A stretch of DNA of 64,000 bases, taken from positions 308,129 through 372,128 of the forward strand of contig NZ_JATM01000003.1 in NCBI RefSeq assembly GCF_002003665.1, read 5' to 3'. This document shows, piece by piece, positions 1 to 8,064 of this stretch. The stretch is from Bombella intestini. Its GTDB lineage: Bacteria; Pseudomonadota; Alphaproteobacteria; Acetobacterales; Acetobacteraceae. The first letter of the stretch is position 1. The number at the start of each line of letters is the position of its first letter. The notes below the pieces were generated by a model. That model did not search any database and had not been told where the DNA came from. It saw nothing but the letters and a program-made list of their open reading frames with translations. The position numbers and the translations under genes are program-made.

Positions 1-384
1 ATCGTGTGTAACGGTGTGGAACTGTCTTCCGGCGCCGTGCGTAACCATCTGCCAGAGGTGATGCTGCGGGCCTTTGAGATCGCCGGTTATGGCCCGGATG
101 TGGTGGAAGCTCGTTTTGGCGGGATGCTTAATGCCTTCCGTTACGGTGCCCCGCCGCATGGTGGTGCTGCGCCGGGTGTGGACCGTATTGTCATGCTGCT
201 GGCTGATGAACCGAACATCCGTGAGGTCATTCTCTTCCCGCTGAACCAGAGCGGTGAGGACTTGATGATGGAAGCACCGGCTCCGGTTGAGCCGGCCCGT
301 CTGAAGGAGCTTTCTCTCAAGCTGGACCTCCCTAAGCCGAAGCCTTCTGCTGGTGGCAACAAAGCTCCAGAGAAGAAGGACTGA
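1..384 (+). CDS. aspS: Aspartyl-tRNA synthetase, C-terminal part (5' end outside window)
   Basis: The reading frame is open from the first base, so this is the 3' end of a gene that starts upstream. It encodes the end of the class II catalytic core: [10 protein letters not shown] is class II motif 3 with its ATP-binding arginine, followed by [18 protein letters not shown], typical of bacterial AspRS. The enzyme charges tRNA-Asp, and often also tRNA-Asn where GatCAB exists. After the core there is a Lys/Pro-rich tail of about 35 residues, as in many alphaproteobacterial AspRS. A hairpin terminator follows 35 bases after the stop. Identification is firm; discriminating versus non-discriminating type cannot be judged from this part. 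Confidence 0.95.
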   Translation: MVCNGVELSSGAVRNHLPEVMLRAFEIAGYGPDVVEARFGGMLNAFRYGAPPHGGAAPGVDRIVMLLADEPNIREVILFPLNQSGEDLMMEAPAPVEPARLKELSLKLDLPKPKPSAGGNKAPEKKD

Positions 385-419
385 TTCAGGTTTTTGATCT
401 GACGGTTTGATATAGAGAG

Positions 420-454
420 AAGGCCGGGGCGGTGTAATCCGCTCCGGCCTTTTT
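420..454. terminator. Shared bidirectional terminator of aspS and the TonB receptor gene
   Basis: A 13-bp stem (420-432 with 439-451, one G-U wobble) has a 6-base loop and is followed by a run of T on the plus strand. On the minus strand it is followed by a shorter pyrimidine stretch. It lies between two convergent genes. Confidence 0.85.
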
Positions 455-467
455 TGTGTTTACATCT

Positions 468-2690
468 TTACAAGGAAACACCGATACTGACCCGGATGGT
501 CCGTCCTTGCCCCCATGAGACACGGGTATTGGCTCCCGAACTCGAGATGAAATAGGCCTTATTGGCAATATTGTCTGCATTGAGTTGTACACTGGCTGTA
601 TGGCCGTAAACCTTCCGGATCTTCCATGCAGCGAAGAGGTCCACCGTGGCATAGCCGGGTAGCCAGAAGCTATTGCGGGCATCACCGGGACGCCGTCCGA
701 CATAGCGTGCTCCCGCCCCAAAACGCAGGCTGGATTGATGCCAGGGTAGATTGGTCTGATACGTTAGGTATCCACCGCCTGTATGACGGGCCACGTTGGT
801 GAGCAGCTTCCCTTGTGTAGCGGGAATGTCCTTCATGGTGCGGGCGTAGGTATAGGCGTAGTTGGTGATGATATTCCAATGGCGGGTGAGACGGCCATTG
901 ATCTCGGCCTCTACGCCTTTGGAACCGGCCAGGCCAGAAAGACGCTGCCGTAGGGCTCCGGTCTCGGTCTGTCCATCGGTTTGCTGAATGTTCTTTTTGT
1001 GAATGTTGTAGAGGGCAACATCTGCTGTCAGGAAGCCCTTCTGATAGCGGGCACCGACTTCAAATTGCCGTCCACTCGTAGGTTTGTACCCGCTGGTCAG
1101 CACCGTGCCGGGGGATATCTGGTTGGGGTTGTAGGACTGGGAATAATCCCAGAAAAAAGAGACATGCTTGGTGGGTTGATACACAACCCCGATGAAAGGG
1201 AGCGGCTTGGCGTAGGAGGAGTCCGTGGCTTTGACGAATGGTTCCCCACCGCCATAGGAATAATGGAACCACTGGTACCGGACACCCGGGGAAATGGTAA
1301 TACCGTGGCCGATATGGATATTGTCTTTGACGTAGAAAGACGCACTGTTAATGCGGGTATGATAATAGCCGAGGCTTTTATCATCTACGCCTTTCATGGG
1401 GAGCTGGCCATACACAGGGTCCGAGGGGCGGAACCCGCCATAGGTGCTTCCAGTTAAGAAGCTTCCTTGTGTGATGCGCCGGTTTTCGTAGTCGCCGCCT
1501 ATGGCAATTTTATGCGTCATGCCGAGCAGCCTGTGCTCGGAAATGACATCTAGCGCGACATAGCTATTTGCACGGGTCGTGCCCGTATTGCTGCGAAAGC
1601 GGCGGCGAAGGATGCCCGTGGTAGGGTTATAATCCCGTGGGTCTGCTTGCCGATCGTGATACCTGTCTGCATTCCAACCGCTGGTAAGGCGTATCCGGTC
1701 ATGCTGTGTCAGCCGGTATTCTGCTGCACCTGCCAGCAGATGGCGGGTGCCATAATCAGCCGTCCAATGTTCATCCAGCCGGTATTTACGCCCACTGATC
1801 GGCTTGCCGTTATAGAAGAAGGCCCCACGGTCCAACACGTTGTGATAATCCTCCCACTGGTAGGAGAGGTCGAGCTTCAATCGTTTATGTTCGTAGCGCA
1901 GGCTTGGTGCGACGATCTTGTCTTTGTTTGCCCCGAAGTTGCGCCAGTAATTTTCATTCTTGAAGTTTCCGATCAGGCGGAAGGTCAGCTCCTTGTTGGC
2001 TGTGAGAGGGCCGCCCACATCCAGCGTCCCAGAACCTCCGCCGAGTGAGGCCCATGAGCTGTTGAAGGAGGCTGCCCAGTCTTTGCGGGGCTGCTTGGTG
2101 ATGATGTTGATAACGCCACCCGGCTCCTGCATTCCGTAGAACAGCGAGGCGGGACCTTTCAGAACTTCGACCCGTTCGGTCGTGGCGGTGGTGAAATTGC
2201 GGCCTATGGGCATGCGTACGCCGTCTCGTAGGATGGACCCGTCATCAGGCCCACCGAAGCCCCGTTTTAGTAGGCTGTCCTGCGTGCCGCCAAAGCTGTT
2301 GCCGATCGTGATGCCGGGAATATATTTGGCAATGTCCTCCATGGTCTGGGGGTCCATGTCTTTGATCGTTTGATGAGTGACGACATTGGCTGTCTGTGTC
2401 TGTTGGAGGAAGGACACCCCCGTCTTGTCCCCGATACTGCTTTCTTCAGCTCCGTAGCTGACATGCCCATTGCCGTAGACATGGATCAGCTCTTGCTTGG
2501 GTTTGTGGGTAGGAGGTCTTTTTTTCTTCGTATTGTTTGTGTGTTTTTTGAGGTCGTTCTGCTCGTTGGGAACAGGTGTGGACATGGGAAGGGTGTTGGA
2601 AGGAGCCGGGTCTGTTTCTGCCCAACCGGGCGTAGAGGCGCAGAGAGCTAAGGTAGAGCAGGTGATGAGGGGACGAAGAGTTGTACGCAT
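468..2690 (-). CDS. TonB-dependent siderophore receptor
   Basis: This 740-residue outer-membrane receptor should import a ferric siderophore using TonB energy. It starts with a signal peptide (hydrophobic stretch ending near GWA, about residue 24). A Lys/Pro/Thr-rich linker of about 45 residues follows, then a possible TonB box around ELIHVYG. The plug domain (about residues 100-210) has the characteristic GGVINIITKQP end, and a 22-strand barrel fills the rest. The motifs GVRYQW, GVEAEINGRL and the C-terminal strand ending VSIGVSL fit the ferrichrome/ferrioxamine (FhuA/FoxA-like) class. The last residue is Leu rather than the usual Phe. The gene stands alone, with an AT-rich palindromic promoter region upstream that suggests iron control. 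The substrate is not known. Confidence 0.92.
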   Translation of the reverse strand: MRTTLRPLITCSTLALCASTPGWAETDPAPSNTLPMSTPVPNEQNDLKKHTNNTKKKRPPTHKPKQELIHVYGNGHVSYGAEESSIGDKTGVSFLQQTQTANVVTHQTIKDMDPQTMEDIAKYIPGITIGNSFGGTQDSLLKRGFGGPDDGSILRDGVRMPIGRNFTTATTERVEVLKGPASLFYGMQEPGGVINIITKQPRKDWAASFNSSWASLGGGSGTLDVGGPLTANKELTFRLIGNFKNENYWRNFGANKDKIVAPSLRYEHKRLKLDLSYQWEDYHNVLDRGAFFYNGKPISGRKYRLDEHWTADYGTRHLLAGAAEYRLTQHDRIRLTSGWNADRYHDRQADPRDYNPTTGILRRRFRSNTGTTRANSYVALDVISEHRLLGMTHKIAIGGDYENRRITQGSFLTGSTYGGFRPSDPVYGQLPMKGVDDKSLGYYHTRINSASFYVKDNIHIGHGITISPGVRYQWFHYSYGGGEPFVKATDSSYAKPLPFIGVVYQPTKHVSFFWDYSQSYNPNQISPGTVLTSGYKPTSGRQFEVGARYQKGFLTADVALYNIHKKNIQQTDGQTETGALRQRLSGLAGSKGVEAEINGRLTRHWNIITNYAYTYARTMKDIPATQGKLLTNVARHTGGGYLTYQTNLPWHQSSLRFGAGARYVGRRPGDARNSFWLPGYATVDLFAAWKIRKVYGHTASVQLNADNIANKAYFISSSGANTRVSWGQGRTIRVSIGVSL

Positions 2691-2715
2691 GAACCTATTT
2701 CTTGAGAGTGATTCT

Positions 2716-2754
2716 TAAAATTAATTTTATCATTAAAATATTTTTTAAAATCAA
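2716..2754 (-). promoter_or_regulatory. Candidate promoter and operator of the TonB receptor gene
   Basis: The 2700-2755 stretch is far more AT-rich than its surroundings. It holds a perfect 14-bp palindrome, TAAAATTAATTTTA, at 2716-2729. Read on the minus strand, TTGATT (2749-2754) and TAAAAT (2724-2729), 19 bases apart, could be -35 and -10 boxes, so the palindrome would overlap the -10 box. That would suit repression by an iron regulator of the Fur/RirA type, but it does not clearly match a known box. Confidence 0.35.
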
Positions 2755-2819
2755 GCGGTTTCCTTCCTCTCGGCTCTGGCGCAAGGTTTGAGAAAGGATA
2801 AATAAGGAGCCTGTGGCGA

Positions 2820-3635
2820 ATGAATTTTGATGAGGTCATGCCGGATTACGTGCCCGAAATTGCACCGTCTGTGCGGGAGGAGGTCATGGCTAGCCTGCAT
2901 CAGATAGAGCAGGAGCATGGGATCGAAATTCTGTTCGCCGTGGAGAGTGGTAGCCGTGCTTGGGGCTTTCCATCACCAGATAGCGATTACGATGTGCGCT
3001 TTGTCTATCGCCATCGGTTGGACTGGTATCTGTCCTTAACGCCGGGTCGGGATGTGATCGAACTACCGATCTCTGATGATTTGGACGTGAATGGTTGGGA
3101 CCTACGCAAAGCTCTGAACCTGCTGACAAAACCTAACCCAACCCTGTTGGAATGGCTGGTCAGCCCGGTGCGTTATTTATGGCGGGAGGAAGCGGATGAG
3201 CTGGCGGCTTTTGCCCGTCAGATTGAGGCTGGATTAAGCTGCCAGCAGCATTATTTGAATTTGGGGCGGAACAGCTGGAAGCGGGCCATGAATGATGATG
3301 GCAGCACCCGATACAAGCGGCTGTTCTATGCGCTACGTCCTGCTATGGCTTTGCGTTGGATGCGCCTGCATGAAAACGGCAAGCCACCCATGAATTTTCA
3401 GGCTCTCTGTCAGGGATGTGCGGTTCCGGCTTCTGTTCTGGAACCTATCCGGGAGCTGTTGCATCTGAAATCCAGAAGCCGGGAGCAGCAGAGTGGTCCG
3501 CCCATTCCTACCGTAAATGAGTTGATTGAAACTGAATTTGCCCATGCAGAGGCCATGACTTTACCTAAGCCGGGCACGGACGTGCATGAGCAAGCGGAAG
3601 CATTATTCCGGAAATTGGTGAAAACGCAGGTTTAG
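2820..3635 (+). CDS. Nucleotidyltransferase-fold protein (YcgL/COG3541-like)
   Basis: The protein of 271 residues has a DNA polymerase beta-type nucleotidyltransferase signature near residues 43-60: GSRAWGF, then SDYDVRF, giving the GS-x-D-x-D metal site. The DVIELPISDDLDVNGWDLRKAL block and the later LFYALRPAMALRWM block are typical of the uncharacterised COG3541 family (B. subtilis YcgL). Nucleotide transfer to a small molecule or protein is inferred; the substrate is unknown. The start is supported by AGGAG 10 bases upstream. The gene ends tail to tail with xth, the stop codons overlapping on opposite strands. Confidence 0.8.
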   Translation: MNFDEVMPDYVPEIAPSVREEVMASLHQIEQEHGIEILFAVESGSRAWGFPSPDSDYDVRFVYRHRLDWYLSLTPGRDVIELPISDDLDVNGWDLRKALNLLTKPNPTLLEWLVSPVRYLWREEADELAAFARQIEAGLSCQQHYLNLGRNSWKRAMNDDGSTRYKRLFYALRPAMALRWMRLHENGKPPMNFQALCQGCAVPASVLEPIRELLHLKSRSREQQSGPPIPTVNELIETEFAHAEAMTLPKPGTDVHEQAEALFRKLVKTQV

Positions 3636-4402
3636 GAAAGGCGCACCACCACCGGCACATGGTCGGATGGCTTCTCCCGGCCTCGCTCATCTTTATCAAT
3701 GATGAAGCTGGTTAGGCGGTCGGCCAGGCGAGGGGAGAGCAGGGCGTGGTCGATCCGCAGGCCAGAATTACGCTGGTAGGCCCCTGCCTGATAATCCCAG
3801 AAAGTGTAATGCCGCCCCGTAGGGTGCAGGCAGCGCAGGGCGTCCGTCAGGCCGGACCAGAGGAGGCGGCGGAAGCTCGCACGGCTTTCCGGGCGGAGTA
3901 GGGCATCATCCGGGGATAGGGCCTTGGGGGCGTAATCCTCATCCGTGGGACAAACATTGTAATCCCCGATGAAAGCGAAGGAGCGATCTTCCTTTTGCAA
4001 ATTCAGGGATCGCTGATGCAGAGCATCGAAGAAGTTCATCTTCTTGGCAAACCCCGCTTCACCGCCTGAGTTACCATTTGGCAGGTAGAGGTTGCCAACG
4101 GTGGTGCCATCCAATTCAGTTTCAATATAGCGGGCTTCGTCACTCTCGAAACCCGGCAGATGATCGGTCGTGACGGTCAGCGGCACACGGCTGATGAGGG
4201 CAACCCCGTTATAGGTCTTCTGCCCCGCCACGGCGACGTGAAACCCAGCGTCCTCAAAGAGCTTTGGGAATTGATGCGCCTCGCATTTGATCTCCTGAAG
4301 GCACAGCAGGGTGCAGTCCGGGTTACGGTCCAGCCAGTCCTTTACCAAGTGGGCACGGGTACGGATGGAGTTGATGTTCCAGCTGGCAAAGGTCAGGGAC
4401 AT
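3632..4402 (-). CDS. xth: Exodeoxyribonuclease III (AP endonuclease)
   Basis: This 256-residue enzyme cuts DNA at abasic sites and degrades 3' ends in base-excision repair. It has the ExoIII signatures: FASWNINSIR at the start, LCLQEIKC with the metal-binding Glu, the GDYNVCPTDED block, RIDHALLS, and a C-terminal SDHVPVVV with the catalytic Asp-His. I placed the start at the ATG at 4402 (MSLTF), because the longer frame to 4480 would overlap erpA and adds 26 residues with no homology. It lies 31 bases downstream of erpA on the same strand, a pairing common in alphaproteobacteria, so co-transcription is likely. Confidence 0.93.
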   Translation of the reverse strand: MSLTFASWNINSIRTRAHLVKDWLDRNPDCTLLCLQEIKCEAHQFPKLFEDAGFHVAVAGQKTYNGVALISRVPLTVTTDHLPGFESDEARYIETELDGTTVGNLYLPNGNSGGEAGFAKKMNFFDALHQRSLNLQKEDRSFAFIGDYNVCPTDEDYAPKALSPDDALLRPESRASFRRLLWSGLTDALRCLHPTGRHYTFWDYQAGAYQRNSGLRIDHALLSPRLADRLTSFIIDKDERGREKPSDHVPVVVRLS

Positions 4403-4433
4403 GGGGCGCAGGGTCTCCGGGAGGAAGGGAAGG

Positions 4434-4769
4434 TCAGGCGAGTGAAAAGCTACTGCCACACCCGCAGGATGAGGCGGCATTGGGGTTGTTGACGGTAAAA
4501 TGGGCTCCCATCAGCTTATCGACAAAGTCTAGCTCAGCTCCTTCCAGAAGGTCGAAACTCATCGGGTCGATGAACACACGGGCACCGTCTTTCTCAATGA
4601 TATGATCATCATCCTGCTTTTCCCGTACCAGCTTGAACTGGTATTGGAACCCGTTGCACCCGCCAGCAAGGACAGACACACGTAGGGCCATGCCATCTGG
4701 CTCGGACTGCTGGCTGATAATCTCTGCGATACGGGCAGCTGCCGCCGCTGAAATGTCAAAGTCGGCCAT
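4434..4769 (-). CDS. erpA: Iron-sulfur cluster insertion protein (HesB/IscA family)
   Basis: This 111-residue A-type carrier passes Fe-S clusters to target proteins in the cytoplasm. The three cluster-binding cysteines are present: Cys38 (in AGGCNGFQY) and Cys102/Cys104 (SCGCGSSF near the C-terminus). The ATG at 4769 was chosen over 4793 because GGAGAGAG lies upstream at good spacing and the homologous region begins there. The ErpA subtype is inferred from the CGCGSSF ending and from linkage to xth. It is divergent from dgt. Confidence 0.9.
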   Translation of the reverse strand: MADFDISAAAAARIAEIISQQSEPDGMALRVSVLAGGCNGFQYQFKLVREKQDDDHIIEKDGARVFIDPMSFDLLEGAELDFVDKLMGAHFTVNNPNAASSCGCGSSFSLA

Positions 4770-4833
4770 GGAAAACTCTCTCCACATCGTCATAAATACT
4801 CACACCATTGAGGCCGAAATGGTGGAGATGCTG

Positions 4834-4862
4834 TTGACACTATAAAGCTGACCGCCAAGAAT
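4834..4862 (+). promoter_or_regulatory. Candidate promoter of dgt
   Basis: A perfect -35 hexamer TTGACA (4834-4839) is followed after 17 bases by AAGAAT (4857-4862), four of six matches to the -10 consensus, 25 bases before the dgt start. It lies in the gap between divergent erpA and dgt. Confidence 0.45.
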
Positions 4863-4887
4863 CGAAACCGGAAAGGTTGTATGCTTC

Positions 4888-6093
4888 ATGCGGCCCGCAT
4901 GGATATGGGGACGGACGATGGAAATGGCCAGATACGCAGTACAGCGTCAGGGTGCCCGTGGGCGACAGTTTGCGGAGGCGGAAAGCCAAACCCGTACACC
5001 GTGGCAGCGGGATAGAGACCGTGTGCTGCATTCTTCGGGTTTTCGGCAGCTTCAGTATAAGACGCAGGTCTTCCTCAATCATGAGGGAGATTTCTTCCGC
5101 ACACGTCTGACCCATTCGCTGGAAGTCGCCCAGATTTCTCGCTCCATAGCCCGCACGCTGGGGGTTAATGAAGACCTGACAGAGGTCATCGCACTAGCGC
5201 ATGATCTTGGTCATACGCCCTTCGGTCATGCTGGTGAGGATGCGTTGCAGGCCGCCATGAAGGACTGGGGCGGGTTTGATCATAACATCCAATCCCTCCG
5301 GCAGGTCACTGAGATTGAGGCCCGCTATCATGGTTTCGATGGTCTCAACTTGACATGGGAAACGTTGGAAGGGTTGGCTAAACATCACGGGCCTGTCCGG
5401 CGTCCTGCGCCGTGGTTGGCTAGCTTTGATGGCCGATACCCGATGGACCTGACCAGCCATGCCTCTGTGGAGGCGCAGATCGCTGCCATCTGCGATGATG
5501 TCGCCTATCATGGGCATGATCTTGATGATGGTCTCCGTGCTGGTCTGTTGCATTTTGAGGATATTGAAGAGGTTCCCTTGCTAAAGGCCTGTCTGGATGA
5601 GGCCCGCTCTCTGGACTGGTCCGGGCACAGTGCTCTCGACAGTGCTCAGCGCATTCGCCACGAAACGGTACGACGTGTCATCAACCGGTTGGTCAGTGAT
5701 TTGATCACGCAGAGCCGTCGCAATCTGGAGGAGCTGGCCCCGCAGAGTGCTGATGATGTCCGCCATGCAGGTCGTGCCGTGGTGGAATTTTCTACAGAGA
5801 TGGCCGAGCGGAATAAGGAGATTAGGAAATTCCTCCATGCTCGGATGTATCGGCATTGGCGTGTCCGGCGAATGACCCGCAAGGCTCGCATCGCTCTGGC
5901 GGAGATATGCACCATTCTGGGGAATGAGCCAGAATTACTGCCGCCCCCGTGGCAGGAAATGGCACTGGAACGGCGGCGAGCGGGAAACGAACAAGCTGCC
6001 CGCCGCATTGTAGCCGATTATATTGCTGGCATGACAGACCGCTTCGCCATGGAGGAACATCGCCGCCTGATGGACATCTCCGTTCTGGGTTAA
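4888..6093 (+). CDS. dgt: dGTP triphosphohydrolase-like HD-domain protein
   Basis: This HD-superfamily phosphohydrolase of about 400 residues belongs to the family that hydrolyses dNTPs to nucleosides and triphosphate. The metal site is visible: RTRLTHSLEVAQ supplies the first His, and ALAHDLGHTPFGHAGE supplies the HD pair and downstream His. The alphaproteobacterial type-2 dGTPase features FLNHEGDFFRTR and DDVAYHGHDLDDGL are present. The start is uncertain: ATG 4888 has GGAAAGG 11 bases upstream, while ATGs at 4918 and 4924 would remove 10-12 poorly conserved residues. It heads the block leading to argS, as in other alphaproteobacteria. Confidence 0.9.
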   Translation: MRPAWIWGRTMEMARYAVQRQGARGRQFAEAESQTRTPWQRDRDRVLHSSGFRQLQYKTQVFLNHEGDFFRTRLTHSLEVAQISRSIARTLGVNEDLTEVIALAHDLGHTPFGHAGEDALQAAMKDWGGFDHNIQSLRQVTEIEARYHGFDGLNLTWETLEGLAKHHGPVRRPAPWLASFDGRYPMDLTSHASVEAQIAAICDDVAYHGHDLDDGLRAGLLHFEDIEEVPLLKACLDEARSLDWSGHSALDSAQRIRHETVRRVINRLVSDLITQSRRNLEELAPQSADDVRHAGRAVVEFSTEMAERNKEIRKFLHARMYRHWRVRRMTRKARIALAEICTILGNEPELLPPPWQEMALERRRAGNEQAARRIVADYIAGMTDRFAMEEHRRLMDISVLG

Positions 6094-6162
6094 GGGGGCA
6101 GGTCGTGCCCTCTGGACTGTTTCAAAAAGAAGCGGTGGCTTTTATAGTGGGTAAACGCAGGA

Positions 6163-6190
6163 ATGACAGGCAGAGCAACGGGCCTGTCAT
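6163..6190 (+). repeat. Inverted repeat in the argS leader
   Basis: ATGACAGGC (6163-6171) and GCCTGTCAT (6182-6190) form a perfect 9-bp inverted repeat with a 10-base loop, midway in the 156-base gap between dgt and argS. There is no T-run after it, so it looks more like a leader hairpin or an operator than a simple terminator. Confidence 0.5.
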
Positions 6191-6249
6191 GTAGTTGATC
6201 GTGGCTCCATGTGGGGCTTCTGACAGGTTTGAAGAGAAAGTTATAGAAT

Positions 6250-8061
6250 ATGGCAGGCATTGCCCCGACAGCATCATCCCCGGATTGTCTTTTCACCGTC
6301 ATGCGGGAGAAGGTTGTAACAGCCCTCAAGGCGGTTCTGCCGGACCTGCCTGATGATGTTGCTGCTCGTGTGGAAGTCACGCCGCCTCGGGATGCAGCTC
6401 ATGGCGATATGGCCACCAATGCTGCCCTTTTGGCCGCCAAGCCTGCAAAGCGTAAGCCGTTCGAAATTGCCAAAGAGCTGGTTGCCGAATTGGCTAGCTT
6501 GCCAGAGATTGCCCATGTGGAAATGGCCGGTCCGGGCTTTGTGAATATGACGCTGAAGCCAGACCTGTTTCACGATGTTGCCAAAGCCGTGCTGAAGCGT
6601 GGTGCTGCCTATGGGCGGTCCAGCCTTGGGGCGGGGCGGCGTGCCAATGTGGAATATGTGTCCGCTAACCCGACAGGCCCAATGCATGTTGGCCATTGTC
6701 GTGGTGCTGTTGTGGGCGACGCGCTGGCAAATCTGCTGGATGCAGCAGGCTTTAAGGTTACACGGGAATATTACGTCAACGATGCTGGCGCACAGGTCAT
6801 CGCCCTGACATGGGCGGCATACTGGCGTTACCTTCAGGCCATTGGCACAGACATTCCTGCTGAGGAATTTGGAGAGCTGGCCCCGAGCGGTCTGCAATAT
6901 CAGGGTGAGTATCTCATCGCTGTTGGGCAGGCTCTGGCCGAAAAGCATGGCCGCTCTCTTGCCAATGCTGATGGTGGTGTCGCCCCGGAAACGACATGGT
7001 TCGAGACTGTCCGTGCTGAAGCCCTTGAGCATATGATGGGCATGATCCGTGATGACCTCGCCGCACTGGGGATTCATCACGAGATTTTCAGCAGTGAAGC
7101 CGAGGTTCTAAAGAGTGGCGAAGTAGATGCCGCTATTGCGAACCTCGAAAAACGTGGCCTGCTTTATGAAGGCGTGCTGGAGCCGCCCAAGGGCAAGAAG
7201 CTGGAAGATTGGGAAGCCCGCCCGCAGACGCTGTTCCGTTCTACAGAGTTTGGGGATGATCAGGACCGTGCGTTGCGGAAGTCCGATGGCTCCAATACCT
7301 ACTTTGCTAATGATGTCGGTTATCACGCCCGCAAGGCGTCCCGGTCTGACCTGCTGATTGACGTTCTGGGGGCCGATCATGGCGGGTATGTTTCCCGTAT
7401 GCGGGCCGCCGTTGCTGCCCTGACAGAGGGCAAGACGGATTTCGAAGTCGTCATGTGCCAGATCGTCCGTGTGGTGAAGGATGGCGAGCCGGTGCGTATG
7501 TCCAAACGGGCCGGAACCTTTGTCACCCTGCGGGATCTGATTGATGAAGTAGGGCGGGATGCCGTACGCTTCACCATGTTGACCCGTAAGGCCGATGCTC
7601 AGATGGAGTTCGACCTAAACGCCGTTGTGGCGCAGACCCGTGATAACCCGGTCTTCTATGTTAATTACGCTCACGCCCGTTGCCGCTCTGTCCTGCGGCT
7701 TGGGGAAGAAACTTATGGTGCCGCTGCGGTAACGGAAGAGGCCCTCGCTGGGCAGGACCTGTCCATCCTGACGGCAGATGAAGAGTTGGCTGTCCTGCGC
7801 CGCATTGCCAATCTGCCCCGGCAGATCGAGGCTGCTGCCCTTGCACGGGAGCCGCATCGTATTGCTACATACTGCATTGATCTGGCGTCTGATTTCCATG
7901 CGCTTTGGAATCGTGGGCGGGAAGACACCAGCCTGCGTTTCATTCAGGATGACGCACCGGAGGCTAGCAAGGCACGGCTTGCCCTTGTGGCAGCCATTGC
8001 TTCAACCCTGCGGATCGGCCTTGGTATCCTCGGTGTCGAGGCCGTAGAGGAGCTGCGCTAA
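6250..8061 (+). CDS. argS: Arginyl-tRNA synthetase
   Basis: This class I synthetase of 603 residues charges tRNA-Arg. The sequence shows SANPTGPMHVGHCRGAVVGD (HIGH-type motif HVGH, about residue 150), MSKRAGTFVTL (KMSK region, about residue 420), the N-terminal add-1 domain, and a C-terminal DALR anticodon-binding domain ending near VLGVEAVEELR. I kept the ATG at 6250 because the segment CLFTVMREKVVTAL aligns with the normal ArgRS N-terminus. The gene for a SPOR-domain protein starts three bases after its stop, so the two are translationally linked. Confidence 0.96.
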   Translation: MAGIAPTASSPDCLFTVMREKVVTALKAVLPDLPDDVAARVEVTPPRDAAHGDMATNAALLAAKPAKRKPFEIAKELVAELASLPEIAHVEMAGPGFVNMTLKPDLFHDVAKAVLKRGAAYGRSSLGAGRRANVEYVSANPTGPMHVGHCRGAVVGDALANLLDAAGFKVTREYYVNDAGAQVIALTWAAYWRYLQAIGTDIPAEEFGELAPSGLQYQGEYLIAVGQALAEKHGRSLANADGGVAPETTWFETVRAEALEHMMGMIRDDLAALGIHHEIFSSEAEVLKSGEVDAAIANLEKRGLLYEGVLEPPKGKKLEDWEARPQTLFRSTEFGDDQDRALRKSDGSNTYFANDVGYHARKASRSDLLIDVLGADHGGYVSRMRAAVAALTEGKTDFEVVMCQIVRVVKDGEPVRMSKRAGTFVTLRDLIDEVGRDAVRFTMLTRKADAQMEFDLNAVVAQTRDNPVFYVNYAHARCRSVLRLGEETYGAAAVTEEALAGQDLSILTADEELAVLRRIANLPRQIEAAALAREPHRIATYCIDLASDFHALWNRGREDTSLRFIQDDAPEASKARLALVAAIASTLRIGLGILGVEAVEELR

Positions 8062-8064
8062 GCC

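Noticed and set aside
6274..7080. Minus-strand frame of 268 codons over argS
   Set aside because: Antisense shadow of a certain gene; no ribosome site or domain.
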